Notes: generated by a model not told the origin, from the sequence alone. Shown: positions 1 to 9,241, counted from the first letter of the stretch. The stretch: DNA of 64,000 nucleotides from Rhizobium pisi (GCF_003938655.1 NZ_RJJT01000005.1:124001-188000), one strand, 5' to 3'. Numbers and translations: made by a program.

Positions 1-1850
1 AGGGCACGCATTATAGCCTGAGCCGGACGCTCGGCGCGGTTGATATGTCGATCGACGATGTCGCGGGCGTTCGTTTCGCGGTCTGGGCGCCGAATGCGCG
101 CCGCGTCTCGGTCGTCGGCGACTTCAACGCCTGGGACGGACGGCGAAACCCGATGCGGCTGAGATCATCGGCGGGCGTCTGGGAACTGTTCGTTCCGAGG
201 CTCGCGCCCGGCGAGAGATACAAATTCGAGATCATCGACGCGCAAGGGACGTGCTTGCCGCAGAAGGCCGATCCGGTGGCGAGAGCAAGCGAGGCCGCCC
301 CGTCCACCGCCTCGATCGTCGCATCGTCGACGCCGTTTCGATGGACCGATGACGGCTGGATGAAGCACCGGCCCCGGCGCGACGGGCTGGAGGGCGCCAT
401 GTCGGTCTATGAGGTACATGCCGGCTCCTGGCTGCGTGGGAATGGCGGGCGATCGCTCGACTGGGTCGAACTCAGCCAGCGGCTCGTTCCCTATGCGAGC
501 GAGATGGGATTTACCCATATCGAGCTGCTGCCGATCATGGAGCATCCCTTCGGAGGCTCCTGGGGATACCAGCCGCTCGGACTGTTTGCCCCGACCGGCC
601 GTTACGGCACGCCTGAAGATTTCGCCTATTTCGTCGATCGCTGCCATGGCGCCGGCATCGGCGTCATTCTCGACTGGGTGCCGGCCCATTTCCCGACCGA
701 CGTCTGGGGTCTCGCCCGCTTCGACGGCAGCGCGCTCTATGAACACGAGGATCCGCGCGAGGGTTTTCACCGCGACTGGAACACGCTGATCTACAATCTC
801 GGCCGCAACGAGGTGAAAGGCTTCCTGATTGCCAGCGCCCTGGAATGGCTCGAACGCTATCATGTCGACGGATTGCGCGTCGATGCGGTGGCCTCGATGC
901 TTTACCGCGACTACAGCCGCAACGAGGGGGAATGGATTCCCAATCAATATGGCGGCCGCGAGAACCTGGAGGCGGTGGAATTCTTCAAGCACCTGAACAG
1001 CATCGTCCACGAGCGCTGCCCGCATGCGATTGTCATCGCCGAGGAATCGACGGCCTGGCCTGGTGTCACCAAACCGCCCGAAGAGGGCGGGCTCGGCTTC
1101 GACATCAAATGGAACATGGGCTGGATGCATGACAGCCTGAGCTATATCGAAAAAGATCCCGCCTACCGGAGCTACCACCACGGCACGATGACCTTCGGGA
1201 TGATCTATGCCTATTCCGAGCGCTTCATGCTGCCGCTTTCCCATGACGAGGTCGTCTACGGAAAAGGCTCGCTTCTGACCAAGATGCCGGGCGACGAATG
1301 GCAGAAATTCGCCAATCTGCGCAGCTACCTCGGCTTCATGTGGGGCCATCCCGGCAAGAAACTGATGTTCATGGGCGGCGAGATCGCCCAGCCCAGCGAA
1401 TGGAACCACGACGCATCGGTCACGTGGGATGTGCTGGACCGGCCTTCACATGCGGGGCTGCAGCGCCTGGTCAGGGATTTGAACGTCTTCTACGGGCAGG
1501 AGCCGGCCCTGCAGTTCGGCGACTTCCATCCCGAGGGCTTCGAATGGGCGGCGGCCGACGACGCCGTCAATTCCGTCCTCGGCATGTTGCGTTATTCCTC
1601 TGATCGTTCCTCCTCGGTGCTCGTCGTCTCGAATTTCACACCCGTGCCGCGTTACGGCTACAGGATCGGCGTGCCTGAGGAAGGGGTGTGGATCGAGAAG
1701 ATCACGACGGATGCGCGGGAATATGGCGGCTCCGGCCTCGTCAACGGCGCAGTATCGAGCGAACCCGTGCCGGCGCACGGCCGACCCTTCTCCCTGTCGC
1801 TGACGCTGCCGCCGCTGGCGACGATCTTTCTCAAGGGACCTTCGGCGTGA
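1..1850 (+). CDS. glgB: 1,4-alpha-glucan branching enzyme, 5' end cut by window
   Basis: GlgB transfers segments of alpha-1,4-glucan chains to form alpha-1,6 branches during glycogen synthesis in the cytoplasm. The reading frame is open to the window edge (first full codon at base 3), and about 120-130 N-terminal residues expected for a ~735-residue enzyme are missing, so the true start lies outside. An N-terminal CBM48 module ([18 protein letters not shown]) precedes the GH13 barrel. The GH13 signatures are DGLRVDAV (nucleophile Asp, about residue 294 of the visible part), VIAEEST (general acid Glu) and LSHDEVV. A C-terminal all-beta domain ends in ATIFLKG. It converges with the ThDP gene 21 bp downstream. 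The internal ATG at 45 lies inside the CBM48 domain and is unlikely to be the start. treZ and malQ occur 24 kb further along. Confidence 0.95.
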   Translation, partial: GTHYSLSRTLGAVDMSIDDVAGVRFAVWAPNARRVSVVGDFNAWDGRRNPMRLRSSAGVWELFVPRLAPGERYKFEIIDAQGTCLPQKADPVARASEAAPSTASIVASSTPFRWTDDGWMKHRPRRDGLEGAMSVYEVHAGSWLRGNGGRSLDWVELSQRLVPYASEMGFTHIELLPIMEHPFGGSWGYQPLGLFAPTGRYGTPEDFAYFVDRCHGAGIGVILDWVPAHFPTDVWGLARFDGSALYEHEDPREGFHRDWNTLIYNLGRNEVKGFLIASALEWLERYHVDGLRVDAVASMLYRDYSRNEGEWIPNQYGGRENLEAVEFFKHLNSIVHERCPHAIVIAEESTAWPGVTKPPEEGGLGFDIKWNMGWMHDSLSYIEKDPAYRSYHHGTMTFGMIYAYSERFMLPLSHDEVVYGKGSLLTKMPGDEWQKFANLRSYLGFMWGHPGKKLMFMGGEIAQPSEWNHDASVTWDVLDRPSHAGLQRLVRDLNVFYGQEPALQFGDFHPEGFEWAAADDAVNSVLGMLRYSSDRSSSVLVVSNFTPVPRYGYRIGVPEEGVWIEKITTDAREYGGSGLVNGAVSSEPVPAHGRPFSLSLTLPPLATIFLKGPSA

Positions 1851-1871
1851 AGAAGCCGCCGGCCCTTGCGG

Positions 1872-3500
1872 TCATTCGGCGTGCGGGGTCGGATGAATGA
1901 AAGGCCAGGGGCTTGCCTCGGAGCCTTTTTCGATCGGAACCGCGATGAGAACAGGCTCATCGAGTGAGAGCGCTTTCTCCAATATGTCTCTCAATTCGCC
2001 GGGGCTCGTCGCCTTGAAGGATCGGACGCCGAAGCTTTCGCCAAGGGCGACGAAATCAGGATTGGTCAGGTCCGAACCGAGATAGCGGCCTTTATAGGTC
2101 TGCTTCTGGTCGCGCAGCACATTGCCGTAGGCGGAATTGTCGAAGACGATCGCGACGACATTGATCTTGTGCTGGGCGGCGGTCGCGAGTTCCTGGACGC
2201 CGAATAGGAAGCCGCCATCGCCTGAAACTGAGACAACCGCTTTGTCGGGGTTGGCGATTTTCACGCCGAGAGCGGTGTTGAAGCCAAAGCCCAGATTGTC
2301 CTGATAGCCGCATGTCACGTACTGGCGAGGGCCGTAGACCGGGAAAGCAAACCGGGCGGTAAAACCCATCTGGCAGATTTCCTCGACGAAGAAACCGTCC
2401 CTCGGCAGGACTTCGCGGATGGCATCGAGATAGGCAAGCTGCGGCTGCACCGCCGAGAAACGAGACCTGGCCTCTTCGTTGAGCTCGGCGAATTCGCGCG
2501 TGCGGTCGGCGCGGCCGGACCCTGCTAGCGCATCGATCAAGGCCTGCGTTCCATCTTTCGCATCCGAGACGATCCCGACGTCAGGCTTGAGGCGGACCAT
2601 CTCGGTCGGATCGATATCGATGCGAATGATCTTCAGACCCTTGGGAAGCCATTTCCAGCGCATGAACTGCAATTCGAGCCGGCTGCCGATCCCGATCAGG
2701 ACGTCTACCTTCTTCCAATATTCATAGGCGGCGACGAAATTCAGATAGTTCGGGTGGTCGTCGGCGACGATGCCCTTGCCGGAGCGATGGGAGGTGACCG
2801 GGGCCTGCAGCTGTTCCGCCAGGGCGGCGATCTCGGATCCGGCATCCGCCGCGCCGCCGCCGACCATGATCATCGGATTCCTGGCGCCTGAAATCAGCGC
2901 CACCGCCGCGGCGATCTCGTCGGGGTTTATGGCCGGATGAGGCGCTCTCACACCGACGTGGAGATCGATCTCCGGGCCGGATCGCCCAAACACGTCCCAC
3001 GGCGCTTCGACGGCTCCCGGACCCTGGCGGCCGGAGAGCATCTTGCTGATGACCCCTGATATGACGGGGCCGGTTTCGGACTGGTGATCGATGCGTTCGG
3101 CCGTCTTCGTGATCCCGCGCATGGTGGCGAGCTGATCCGGCAGTTCGTGCAACTGTCCTCTGCCCTGGCCGATCAGGTGGGACATGATGTTGCCGGTCAC
3201 GCAAAGCACCGGCGCGTTGGCGCCGTAGGCGGTGCAGAGAGCCGCTCCGGAATTGAGGACGCCGGGGCCTGGCACGACGGTATAGGCGCCGATCCGGCCG
3301 GTGGATTTGGCATAGCCATAGGCCATGTATCCGGCGCCCTGTTCGTGCCTCGTATGAATGAACCGGATTTTATCGCCCGCGCCATAGAGGGCGTCGTTGA
3401 AATCATACATATGGGCGCCGGGGATGCCGAAGACCGTGTCGATCCCATGGGCGACAAGCGAACGGGTCATCGCCTGGCCGGTCGTTTCTTTCCTGCTCAT
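1872..3500 (-). CDS. Thiamine-diphosphate-dependent enzyme (acetolactate synthase/decarboxylase-like)
   Basis: This 542-residue cytoplasmic protein has the three-domain ThDP fold of the acetolactate synthase/benzoylformate decarboxylase family. The N-terminal Pyr domain carries the activating Glu at about residue 53 (HTRHEQGAGYMA). A central domain follows, and the C-terminal PP domain has the diphosphate/Mg motif starting GDGGFLFG (about residue 426) and closing at DNSAYGN. The substrate cannot be read from sequence. It lies 16 bp downstream of an aromatic-type aminotransferase on the same strand, so a 2-oxo acid made by that enzyme (arylpyruvate or similar) is a plausible substrate. True acetolactate synthase is less likely because no small regulatory subunit gene is adjacent. 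The pair is probably controlled by the divergent Lrp-type gene. Confidence 0.85.
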   Translation of the reverse strand: MSRKETTGQAMTRSLVAHGIDTVFGIPGAHMYDFNDALYGAGDKIRFIHTRHEQGAGYMAYGYAKSTGRIGAYTVVPGPGVLNSGAALCTAYGANAPVLCVTGNIMSHLIGQGRGQLHELPDQLATMRGITKTAERIDHQSETGPVISGVISKMLSGRQGPGAVEAPWDVFGRSGPEIDLHVGVRAPHPAINPDEIAAAVALISGARNPMIMVGGGAADAGSEIAALAEQLQAPVTSHRSGKGIVADDHPNYLNFVAAYEYWKKVDVLIGIGSRLELQFMRWKWLPKGLKIIRIDIDPTEMVRLKPDVGIVSDAKDGTQALIDALAGSGRADRTREFAELNEEARSRFSAVQPQLAYLDAIREVLPRDGFFVEEICQMGFTARFAFPVYGPRQYVTCGYQDNLGFGFNTALGVKIANPDKAVVSVSGDGGFLFGVQELATAAQHKINVVAIVFDNSAYGNVLRDQKQTYKGRYLGSDLTNPDFVALGESFGVRSFKATSPGELRDILEKALSLDEPVLIAVPIEKGSEASPWPFIHPTPHAE

Positions 3501-3516
3501 TTGGAGGCTCCCATGT

Positions 3517-4695
3517 CTATGATGTCAGGCAGCCTTCGGCTCTAAGCGCCGCAACGATGGCGTCGGCATCCGTCGGCTGCATGCCGGCAAGGTTCATGCG
3601 CCCGGAATCCGCCAAGTAGATGCCGTGGCTCGCCCTGAGCGCGACTGCCGTATCCCTCGACATGGAGAGATTGGAAAACAGGCCGCGCTGGCGGGCGATG
3701 AAGGCGAGATCAGGAGCGGCGGCGGCGAGTGCTGCGCGATTGCCATTGACGCGCTGGCACATTTCTTCGAGTTCGGCGCGCCACATTGCCGACATCTCAT
3801 CGCTCTCGAGAATGGTCCTGACGATTGCGGCCCCGTGGTCGGGCGGCATGGACCAGTTGACTCGGGCATGTGCCGCCATGTTGCTTTCGGCCTTCCGGAG
3901 GTCATCCCCATTGCGGGCCATGACATAGAGCGCGCCGACACGCTCGCGATAAAGGCCGAAGTTCTTGTCGCAGGAATAGGCGATCAGCGCCTCGTCGACC
4001 CCTTCGAGGATCATGCGTGCCGGTGCGGCATCCTGTTCGAGGCCATCGCCAAGCCCCTGATAGGCAAGATCGATGAAAGGCACCAGCCGATGCGCAACGA
4101 GGAGTTTGGTAATCTCCGCCCACTGTTCCATGGTGAAATCGATGCCGGTCGGGTTGTGGCAGCAACCGTGAAGCAGCACGACGTCGCCTTCCCGGGCGGA
4201 AGACAGGGCGGCGACGACGCTTTCGAATTTCACCTGCTGCGAAACCAGGTCGACGAAGGCGTATTCCTTGACCGGCAGTCGCGCCGAGCCGAAGATCGGC
4301 GCATGGTTGGGCCAGCTCGGCGTCCCGAGCAGAATGGTCGCCGATGGATGTGCCGTTTGGATAAGTTCGGCGCCGAGACGCAGAGCGCCGCTTCCGCCCG
4401 GTGTCTGGATGCCGACGAGGCGATGACCGAAATCAGGCGCCTTCCCGAAAATGATCGGCTCAAGGAGGCGGACGAATTGCAGATCGCCTTCCGGGCCGAG
4501 ATATTTCTTGCTGTCCTGGGTCTCCAGGAGAAACTGCTCCGCCGCCTTGACGGCACGCATCACCGGCGTGCGTCCCATGGCGTCACGATAGACCCCGACG
4601 CCGAGGTCGATCTTTCCCGCGCGATCGTCGGCCTGGAAGGCCTTGATGAGTGCAAGCAGGCTGTCGGCTGGCCGGCTGTTCAGTTGGTCAAACAC
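3517..4695 (-). CDS. tatA: Aspartate/aromatic-amino-acid aminotransferase (TatA/TyrB-like)
   Basis: This PLP-dependent class I aminotransferase (fold type I, 392 residues) moves an amino group between aromatic or acidic amino acids and 2-oxoglutarate. Landmarks are LGVGVYRD near residue 31, the cofactor-contacting HNPTG (Asn181), the Asp209/Tyr212 pair (IDLAYQG), and the Schiff-base lysine K244 in SCDKNFGLYRERVGAL. The layout matches the AspC/TyrB subgroup. The symbol tatA follows the rhizobial tyrosine aminotransferase and is a family-level guess. It is first in a two-gene operon with the ThDP enzyme and divergent from an Lrp/AsnC regulator whose start lies 151 bp away. Together they suggest a regulated Ehrlich-like route for aromatic amino acids. 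Confidence 0.85.
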   Translation of the reverse strand: MFDQLNSRPADSLLALIKAFQADDRAGKIDLGVGVYRDAMGRTPVMRAVKAAEQFLLETQDSKKYLGPEGDLQFVRLLEPIIFGKAPDFGHRLVGIQTPGGSGALRLGAELIQTAHPSATILLGTPSWPNHAPIFGSARLPVKEYAFVDLVSQQVKFESVVAALSSAREGDVVLLHGCCHNPTGIDFTMEQWAEITKLLVAHRLVPFIDLAYQGLGDGLEQDAAPARMILEGVDEALIAYSCDKNFGLYRERVGALYVMARNGDDLRKAESNMAAHARVNWSMPPDHGAAIVRTILESDEMSAMWRAELEEMCQRVNGNRAALAAAAPDLAFIARQRGLFSNLSMSRDTAVALRASHGIYLADSGRMNLAGMQPTDADAIVAALRAEGCLTS

Positions 4696-4846
4696 AAGTC
4701 CACCTCGTTTTCCTAAGTCTGGCCTGGAGGCTAACTGAAATTTCGCGATGATTTTCTGCGATTATCTCCCTGTGACGACGTATCCGTGCAGACAATCTGC
4801 GTGGTGTGGCTATGATGTGCAGAAATTCACCGTCAGAGGAGGAGCT
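4696..4846. promoter_or_regulatory. Divergent promoter region between tatA and the Lrp-type regulator
   Basis: These 151 bp separate two divergent start codons and must hold both promoters. The stretch is locally AT-richer (around 4735-4765 and 4815-4830) than the coding DNA. No unambiguous operator was identified. An Lrp-type regulator encoded divergently normally binds such an interval, so this is the expected site of control. Confidence 0.5.
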
Positions 4847-5314
4847 ATGCTTGACCCGTTCGATATCAAACTGCTTGCCGCCCTTCAGCAAAACAGCGAG
4901 CTGACGCAGGCAGAGCTGTCTCAAAAGGTCAATCTCTCCGCCACGCAATGCGCGCGCCGTTTGGAAAGGCTGCGTAAAGAGCAATATATCCAGAGTGTCG
5001 TTGCCATCCTCAACCCCGCAAAACTGGGTTTCACGGTCGTTGCTCATACGCTTGTCAGCCTGAGAGCACATACCGAAGGCGGAAACGAGCAGCTTCATCG
5101 CTTTATCGAGACCGCGCCGGAGATTCTGGAGTGTTATTCGCAGACCGGCGACGCCGATTTTCTGATGAAGGTGATGACGCGCGACCTCGAACATCTCAGC
5201 CAGTTTCTGGAAAGGATGATCCGCGTCACCGACAATCTGGCACTGGTCAAATCGAGCATTGTCCTCAAGACGCTGAAGAAGACGACCGCCTTGCCGCTGC
5301 AGATCGTGACGTGA
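4847..5314 (+). CDS. Lrp/AsnC-family transcriptional regulator
   Basis: The protein has 155 residues: an N-terminal winged helix-turn-helix (LDPFDIKLLAAL, LTQAELSQKVNLSATQCARR) and a C-terminal RAM/AsnC ligand-binding domain (VVAHTLVSL, ECYSQTGDADFLMKV). The ATG at 4847 is chosen because it is preceded by AGAGGAGG at good spacing and matches the usual MLD-F-D-KLL family start; a longer in-frame start at 4748 would add an unlikely tail. It is divergent from the aminotransferase-ThDP operon, so it probably senses an amino acid and controls that operon and itself. DNA binding as dimers or octamers is family knowledge, not seen here. Confidence 0.93.
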   Translation: MLDPFDIKLLAALQQNSELTQAELSQKVNLSATQCARRLERLRKEQYIQSVVAILNPAKLGFTVVAHTLVSLRAHTEGGNEQLHRFIETAPEILECYSQTGDADFLMKVMTRDLEHLSQFLERMIRVTDNLALVKSSIVLKTLKKTTALPLQIVT

Positions 5315-5332
5315 GAGGGGCTCCAGCCGCTC

Positions 5333-6094
5333 TTACTTGAGATAGTGGATCTGCGGGCGCGAATGGTAGGGCGAAGCTTCGATGCGGGCTTCGACGGAAA
5401 AGACGTCGCGCAGGAGGTCCTCGCTCAATACGTCCTGTGGTGCGCCGGAGGCGACGATCCTGCCTTGCTGCATGATAACAAGCTCATCGCAGAACATGGC
5501 GGCATGGTTGAGATCGTGCAGAGCGACGATGCTAGTGATCGGCAGGCCGGAGACGAGCCGCATCAGGCCGATCTGGTGCTGGATATCGAGATGGTTTGTG
5601 GGCTCGTCGAGGATCAGCTCCTGCGGCGACTGGGCGAGTGCCCTTGCGATATGGGTGCGCTGCTTCTCGCCGCCCGAGAGGTTCTGCCAGCGATCGTCGC
5701 GCTTCTCCGCCATGCCGACGCGTGCAAGAGCACTTTCTACCGCTTCTTCGTCGGCCTTCGTCCAGCTCGCGAAGATCGACCGGTGCGGGAACCTTCCGAG
5801 CTTGACGACATCAACGACCTTCAGATTGGCATTCGTCGTGGCATGCTGCTCGACGAAGGCGATGCGGCGGGCGATCGAGCGGCGGCTGATCGTGCCGATG
5901 TCGCTGCGGTCGAGCGTAACGCGGCCGGAATGCGGGCGCTTCAGGCCGGCCAGAAGCCTGAGCAGCGACGTCTTGCCCGAGCCGTTCGGTCCGAGCAGGC
6001 CGAGCATCCGGCCGGGCTGTGCCTCCAGGGAAACGCCGTCCAGAATGGTCTTCCTGCCAATTTTCCAGGTGAGGTTGTCGGCCTTGATGCTCAT
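5333..6094 (-). CDS. Iron/siderophore-type ABC transporter ATP-binding protein (FecE-like)
   Basis: The 253-residue cytoplasmic ATPase powers the importer encoded just upstream. It has Walker A GPNGSGKT (residues 35-42), the signature LSGGEKQR (139-146), Walker B LILDEPTNHLD (160-170) and a switch histidine in VALHDLNHA. The TNHLD D-loop and closeness to FecE/FhuC place it with iron(III)-chelate or cobalamin importers. The ATG at 6094 overlaps the permease stop by four bases (ATGA), indicating translational coupling. It ends convergently with the Lrp gene 18 bp away. Confidence 0.93.
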   Translation of the reverse strand: MSIKADNLTWKIGRKTILDGVSLEAQPGRMLGLLGPNGSGKTSLLRLLAGLKRPHSGRVTLDRSDIGTISRRSIARRIAFVEQHATTNANLKVVDVVKLGRFPHRSIFASWTKADEEAVESALARVGMAEKRDDRWQNLSGGEKQRTHIARALAQSPQELILDEPTNHLDIQHQIGLMRLVSGLPITSIVALHDLNHAAMFCDELVIMQQGRIVASGAPQDVLSEDLLRDVFSVEARIEASPYHSRPQIHYLK

Positions 6095-7131
6095 GACGCG
6101 CGCTGGAACCGGTAGAGGATGATCGAGAAGAAGGGAACGCCAACCAGCGCCGTGACGACGCCGATCGGCAGGATCTGGTTGGGAATGAGGGCGCGCGCGG
6201 CGATATCGGCGACCACCATGAAGATCGCTCCCCCGATGGCGCAGGCCGGCAGGAGGCGGATATGGAGCGGCCCGACGACGAAGCGGGCGACATGCGGCAC
6301 GACGAGACCGACGAAGCCGATCGAACCGACCATGCTGACGATCGTCGCCGTCATCATTGCGGTCAGCGCAAAGAGCACCATGCGGGCGCGGCCGACATTG
6401 ACGCCGAGCGAGGAGGCGGCCTCGTCGCCGAAAGCGAAGGCGTCGAGCACGCGGGCGTAGAACAGACAGGCGCCGAGGCCAAGGCCGACGACGATCGAGA
6501 CCAGCGCGAATTCCGGCCAGCGCACGCCGCCGAAACTGCCGAGTAGCCAGAACATAACGTCGCGGGCCTGCTGCGCATTGGCCGAGGTGGTGACGATATA
6601 GGAGGTCGAGGCATTGAAGAGCTGCGATGCGGCCACACCGGCAAGGATGGTGCGGTCGGCGCCGCCACGGGTGCCGTTCGACAGCAGCGCCACGAAGAAG
6701 AAGGCTGCGAAGGCGCCGGCAAAGGCGCCGGATGACAGCGAGACCGCGCCCGCGCCGATGCCCAGGATGACGATCGCGACGGCGCCGGTGGAGGCGCCGG
6801 CGGAGATGCCGAGCACATAGGGTTCGGCAAGCGGGTTGCGCAGCAGCGACTGCATGATTGCGCCCGAGAGCGCAAGGCCCGCGCCGCAGAAGGCGGCGAC
6901 GAGCGCCCGGCTCAGGCGATAATCCCAGATGACAGTCTCGTGGATGCGGTTCAGCTCGACCGCGGTCCATCCGAGCCGGTTGGTGGCGGCCGAAAAAGTG
7001 GTCGTCAGCGGGATCGGCAGGTCGCCGATCCCGACGCTGACGCCGATGGCGACCGCGATCAGGCAGAGAGAGGCGAGCAGCAGTGCCGTGACCGCTCCCA
7101 GCTGCCGCAAGAGACTGCCCGCTTCCGTCAC
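6091..7131 (-). CDS. FecCD-family ABC transporter permease
   Basis: A 346-residue polytopic inner-membrane protein of the BtuC/FecCD family, with about nine or ten hydrophobic segments and the family motifs YRLSRALVAAFCGAGLALSG, NPLAEPYVLGISAGA and GFVGLVVPHVAR. It forms the homodimeric channel for a siderophore or similar chelate. The start is a GTG at 7131 that overlaps the stop of the binding-protein gene (GTGA), the usual coupled arrangement; a longer in-frame extension would run through the binding-protein gene and is rejected. A single permease gene fits a homodimer. Confidence 0.92.
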   Translation of the reverse strand: MTEAGSLLRQLGAVTALLLASLCLIAVAIGVSVGIGDLPIPLTTTFSAATNRLGWTAVELNRIHETVIWDYRLSRALVAAFCGAGLALSGAIMQSLLRNPLAEPYVLGISAGASTGAVAIVILGIGAGAVSLSSGAFAGAFAAFFFVALLSNGTRGGADRTILAGVAASQLFNASTSYIVTTSANAQQARDVMFWLLGSFGGVRWPEFALVSIVVGLGLGACLFYARVLDAFAFGDEAASSLGVNVGRARMVLFALTAMMTATIVSMVGSIGFVGLVVPHVARFVVGPLHIRLLPACAIGGAIFMVVADIAARALIPNQILPIGVVTALVGVPFFSIILYRFQRAS

Positions 7132-8153
7132 TTCAGGAGACCGAGAGCCTTCAGCTGCTCGGCCACCTGTTCGGCGCCGTAGATCGTACGGATGGTCGGG
7201 TTCATCGCCTGGCCGTCCATGACGACGATCGCCTTGTTCTTGACGGCGGGGATCTGGCTGACGGCCGGATCGGTGGTCAGGAACTTGATCTTGGCCTCGG
7301 GCTTGTCGAGTTCCCAGCGGTTGCGGTCGAGGCTGGCGACGACGATGACGTCGGGGTTGGCGGCGATGATGCCTTCCCAGCCGATCGTCGGCCATTCCGC
7401 TGCTGCGTCGATGGCATTGTGCCCGCCGAGCAGGTCGGCGATGAAGCCGGAGGCGCTGTTCTTGCCGCCGACATAGGCATCGGCCGACGGGCTGGGGCTG
7501 GAGAACCAGAAGACATAGGACAGGTTCTTGCCGTCCTTGGAAACGCCGGAGCGAAGCTTGGCTTCACGCGCCTTGAAGTCGGCAATCACAGCCTGCCCGC
7601 GGTCGGCGACGTCGAAAATCTCAGAGAGTTCGTCGATCTCCTTGTAGAGAAGGTCCATGTTCCACAGCTCGCCGCGGCTGCCGTACTGGTCCTTGACGTC
7701 CTTGGTGCTGAGGCAGGTGCTGGGCGAGAGATAGGTGGCGACGCCGACCTTGTCGAAATCGTCGCGCTTGGCGACCTTGCTGTTCGGCCCGACGAGACTC
7801 GGCAAGGCCACCGCCACGAAATCAGGATTTTCGGCGAGCATCGACTCGAAGGTCGGCATTTCGACGGTGAGCAGCTTGACCTTGGCATTGGCCTCGGCGA
7901 GCTGCGACAGGACCTTGCTCGGCCAGAAGGCGGTGCCGACCATCTTATCCTCGAGGCCGAGCAGCAGCAGGATTTCCGCGCTGTTCTGGCCAAGGCCAAT
8001 CGCCCGCTCGGGCGCCTTCTTGAACGTCACCTCAGCGCCGCAATTTTCCAGCGTCAGCGGATAGGTCGTCGAGCCGGCGAATGACGGCGTTGCGGCAAAG
8101 CCGATCAGGGCGGAGAGGCCGCATGCGGCCAGAAGTGATTTGAGGCTGGTCAC
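7128..8153 (-). CDS. Periplasmic iron-chelate/siderophore-type binding protein
   Basis: The 341-residue protein begins with a classical signal peptide (MTSLKSLLAACGLSALIG to FAATPSFA) with probable cleavage near residue 26. It belongs to the type III (TroA/FecB-like) binding-protein fold: two lobes carrying AIGLGQNSAEILLLLGLED and WEGIIAANPDVIVVA. It delivers a chelate to the coupled permease. It is the first gene of a three-gene importer in the order binding protein, permease, ATPase. The ligand is unknown; ferric siderophore is most likely by family and cobalamin or heme are alternatives. Confidence 0.9.
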   Translation of the reverse strand: MTSLKSLLAACGLSALIGFAATPSFAGSTTYPLTLENCGAEVTFKKAPERAIGLGQNSAEILLLLGLEDKMVGTAFWPSKVLSQLAEANAKVKLLTVEMPTFESMLAENPDFVAVALPSLVGPNSKVAKRDDFDKVGVATYLSPSTCLSTKDVKDQYGSRGELWNMDLLYKEIDELSEIFDVADRGQAVIADFKAREAKLRSGVSKDGKNLSYVFWFSSPSPSADAYVGGKNSASGFIADLLGGHNAIDAAAEWPTIGWEGIIAANPDVIVVASLDRNRWELDKPEAKIKFLTTDPAVSQIPAVKNKAIVVMDGQAMNPTIRTIYGAEQVAEQLKALGLLK

Positions 8154-8312
8154 GAAGTTATCCCGGTGCGTGAATATATGCGGCCGGGGGTATAGCCGCA
8201 GGAGCGGCTTTAAAACAAGACAAAAATGATCAACTTATCGCAAAAATCGAAAACCGAATGCCGGCGCCGGCTTAATGATCGCCGGGGCCGCAAACAAAGC
8301 CTTCGAACATGG
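8154..8312. promoter_or_regulatory. Leader of the iron-type importer
   Basis: This 159-bp AT-richer interval lies upstream of the importer on the minus strand. It contains a small stem-loop at 8195-8208 (GCCGC, loop AGGA, GCGGC) in the untranslated leader and a GC-rich palindrome GCCGGCGCCGGC near 8260-8271, followed on the minus strand by T-runs. That palindrome could end transcription of the upstream small gene. I could not find a convincing Irr, RirA or Fur box by eye. Confidence 0.35.
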
Positions 8313-8594
8313 TCAGCCGAGCTTGCCCACAAGCCTGGCATAATCCGAAAACGTGGCTCCTTCGCCTTTGCCGCCGGCTTCGCCGGCGAGCTGCAGCACG
8401 CGGATCGGAAACAAGATCGCCGCTTGGTTGGCGCCGGAGAGCTCGTGATCGTCATCCTCCTCGATCGCCCTTCGAGCTTTCGAAAGCGCGGCATCGATTT
8501 CCCCGCGTGTGAGCAATTCCTTCTCGGCGATCGCGTCGCATAGCGAGGCCATCGCCATGATCAGGCCCTTGAGCTGCAGATTGGCCGTATTCAT
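8313..8594 (-). CDS. Small conserved hypothetical protein (93 aa)
   Basis: A soluble, mostly helical 93-residue protein with no signal peptide or membrane segment. Its N-terminal half is amphipathic (LQLKGLIMAMASLCDAIAEKELL) and a charged stretch EEDDDHE follows. I do not recognise a named family. It lies 27 bp downstream of another small gene with an EcfG-like promoter and probably shares its transcript, which would make it part of the general stress response. It is followed by a GC palindrome and T-runs that may terminate the unit. Confidence 0.65.
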   Translation of the reverse strand: MNTANLQLKGLIMAMASLCDAIAEKELLTRGEIDAALSKARRAIEEDDDHELSGANQAAILFPIRVLQLAGEAGGKGEGATFSDYARLVGKLG

Positions 8595-8621
8595 GAGAAC
8601 TCCGATGAAAAGGAAGGAACC

Positions 8622-9074
8622 CTATTCCGGCTGGACCGAGCGGATGGTGTCGACTGACACCGTGCCGTCGAGAATGCCGCGTTTGAGATCGCTCCTGTTC
8701 CGGTCGATCTCGATGACAGTATAGAGCTTGTCGTCGCGGAAAGCACTGGCATTGGTGGTGGTCACATCCTCGGCGGGAGCCGCATCCACTTCCATGAAGT
8801 CGAGTTCGCGCGCCGCGGCGACGATCCTGGCATCGCCCGCCGTTCTGGCGGCCACGACGATGACGCCGTGCCCGGGGGCATTATCCCATCTGGGATCGTC
8901 AGGTGCTGCGATCGGTTCCAGCCGGTAGACGTTCAGCATCTCGCCGCCGGTTTCGGGCGATGCCTCCGCCGCCGCATCCTGCATCTGCGCCTGGCTCTCG
9001 ACCGACCTTCCGAAGGTGGTCGGGCTGGTCGCGTTGTTGATGTCTTGCCTGCCTGTCCTTGAGACGTTCGACAT
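8622..9074 (-). CDS. Conserved hypothetical protein, probable general-stress gene
   Basis: A 150-residue protein with a polar, low-complexity N-terminus (SRTGRQDINNATSPTT; EASPETGGEM) and a compact C-terminal half (GHGVIVVAARTAGDARIVAAA; KLYTVIEIDRNRSDLKRGIL). It has no signal peptide or membrane helix. The ATG at 9074 is chosen because it follows AAGGAG at seven bases and lies just downstream of the promoter motif at 9098-9123; the longer start at 9134 would lie upstream of that promoter. Function is unknown. Confidence 0.7.
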   Translation of the reverse strand: MSNVSRTGRQDINNATSPTTFGRSVESQAQMQDAAAEASPETGGEMLNVYRLEPIAAPDDPRWDNAPGHGVIVVAARTAGDARIVAAARELDFMEVDAAPAEDVTTTNASAFRDDKLYTVIEIDRNRSDLKRGILDGTVSVDTIRSVQPE

Positions 9075-9097
9075 GTCATTCTCCTTGTCGGGACGGA

Positions 9098-9123
9098 AAC
9101 GACGACCGGCGGTAAACTGTTCC
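9098..9123 (-). promoter_or_regulatory. EcfG (RpoE2)-like stress promoter
   Basis: On the minus strand the sequence reads GGAAC, 17 bases, CGTT, matching the consensus of EcfG/RpoE2 general-stress promoters of alphaproteobacteria (GGAAC-N16/17-cGTT, established knowledge). The -10 element lies about 24 bases upstream of the chosen ATG at 9074, a sensible distance. It would place the two small genes downstream under the PhyR/NepR/EcfG stress cascade. Confidence 0.65.
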
Positions 9124-9165
9124 CGCACCGGCAAAGTTTGGCGCTTGACGTTGGGTTAGCTCGAC

Positions 9166-9183
9166 CTCTGCAACCCTGCAGAG
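9166..9183. other. Perfect 7-bp hairpin upstream of the giant kinase
   Basis: CTCTGCA, a 4-base loop, then TGCAGAG. It lies 58 bp before the GTG start of the giant hybrid kinase, in the divergent interval. It could be an operator or an mRNA leader structure; nothing more can be said. Confidence 0.4.
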
Positions 9184-9241
9184 CCCCCATACACTTTTTC
9201 CAGCGGAGCACTAACTACTTGGTTTCGAACAGGGGGTTTCC

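Noticed and set aside
8154..8312. Iron-responsive (Irr, RirA or Fur) box upstream of the importer
   Set aside because: Only short AT-rich palindromes were visible; none matched a known consensus well enough.
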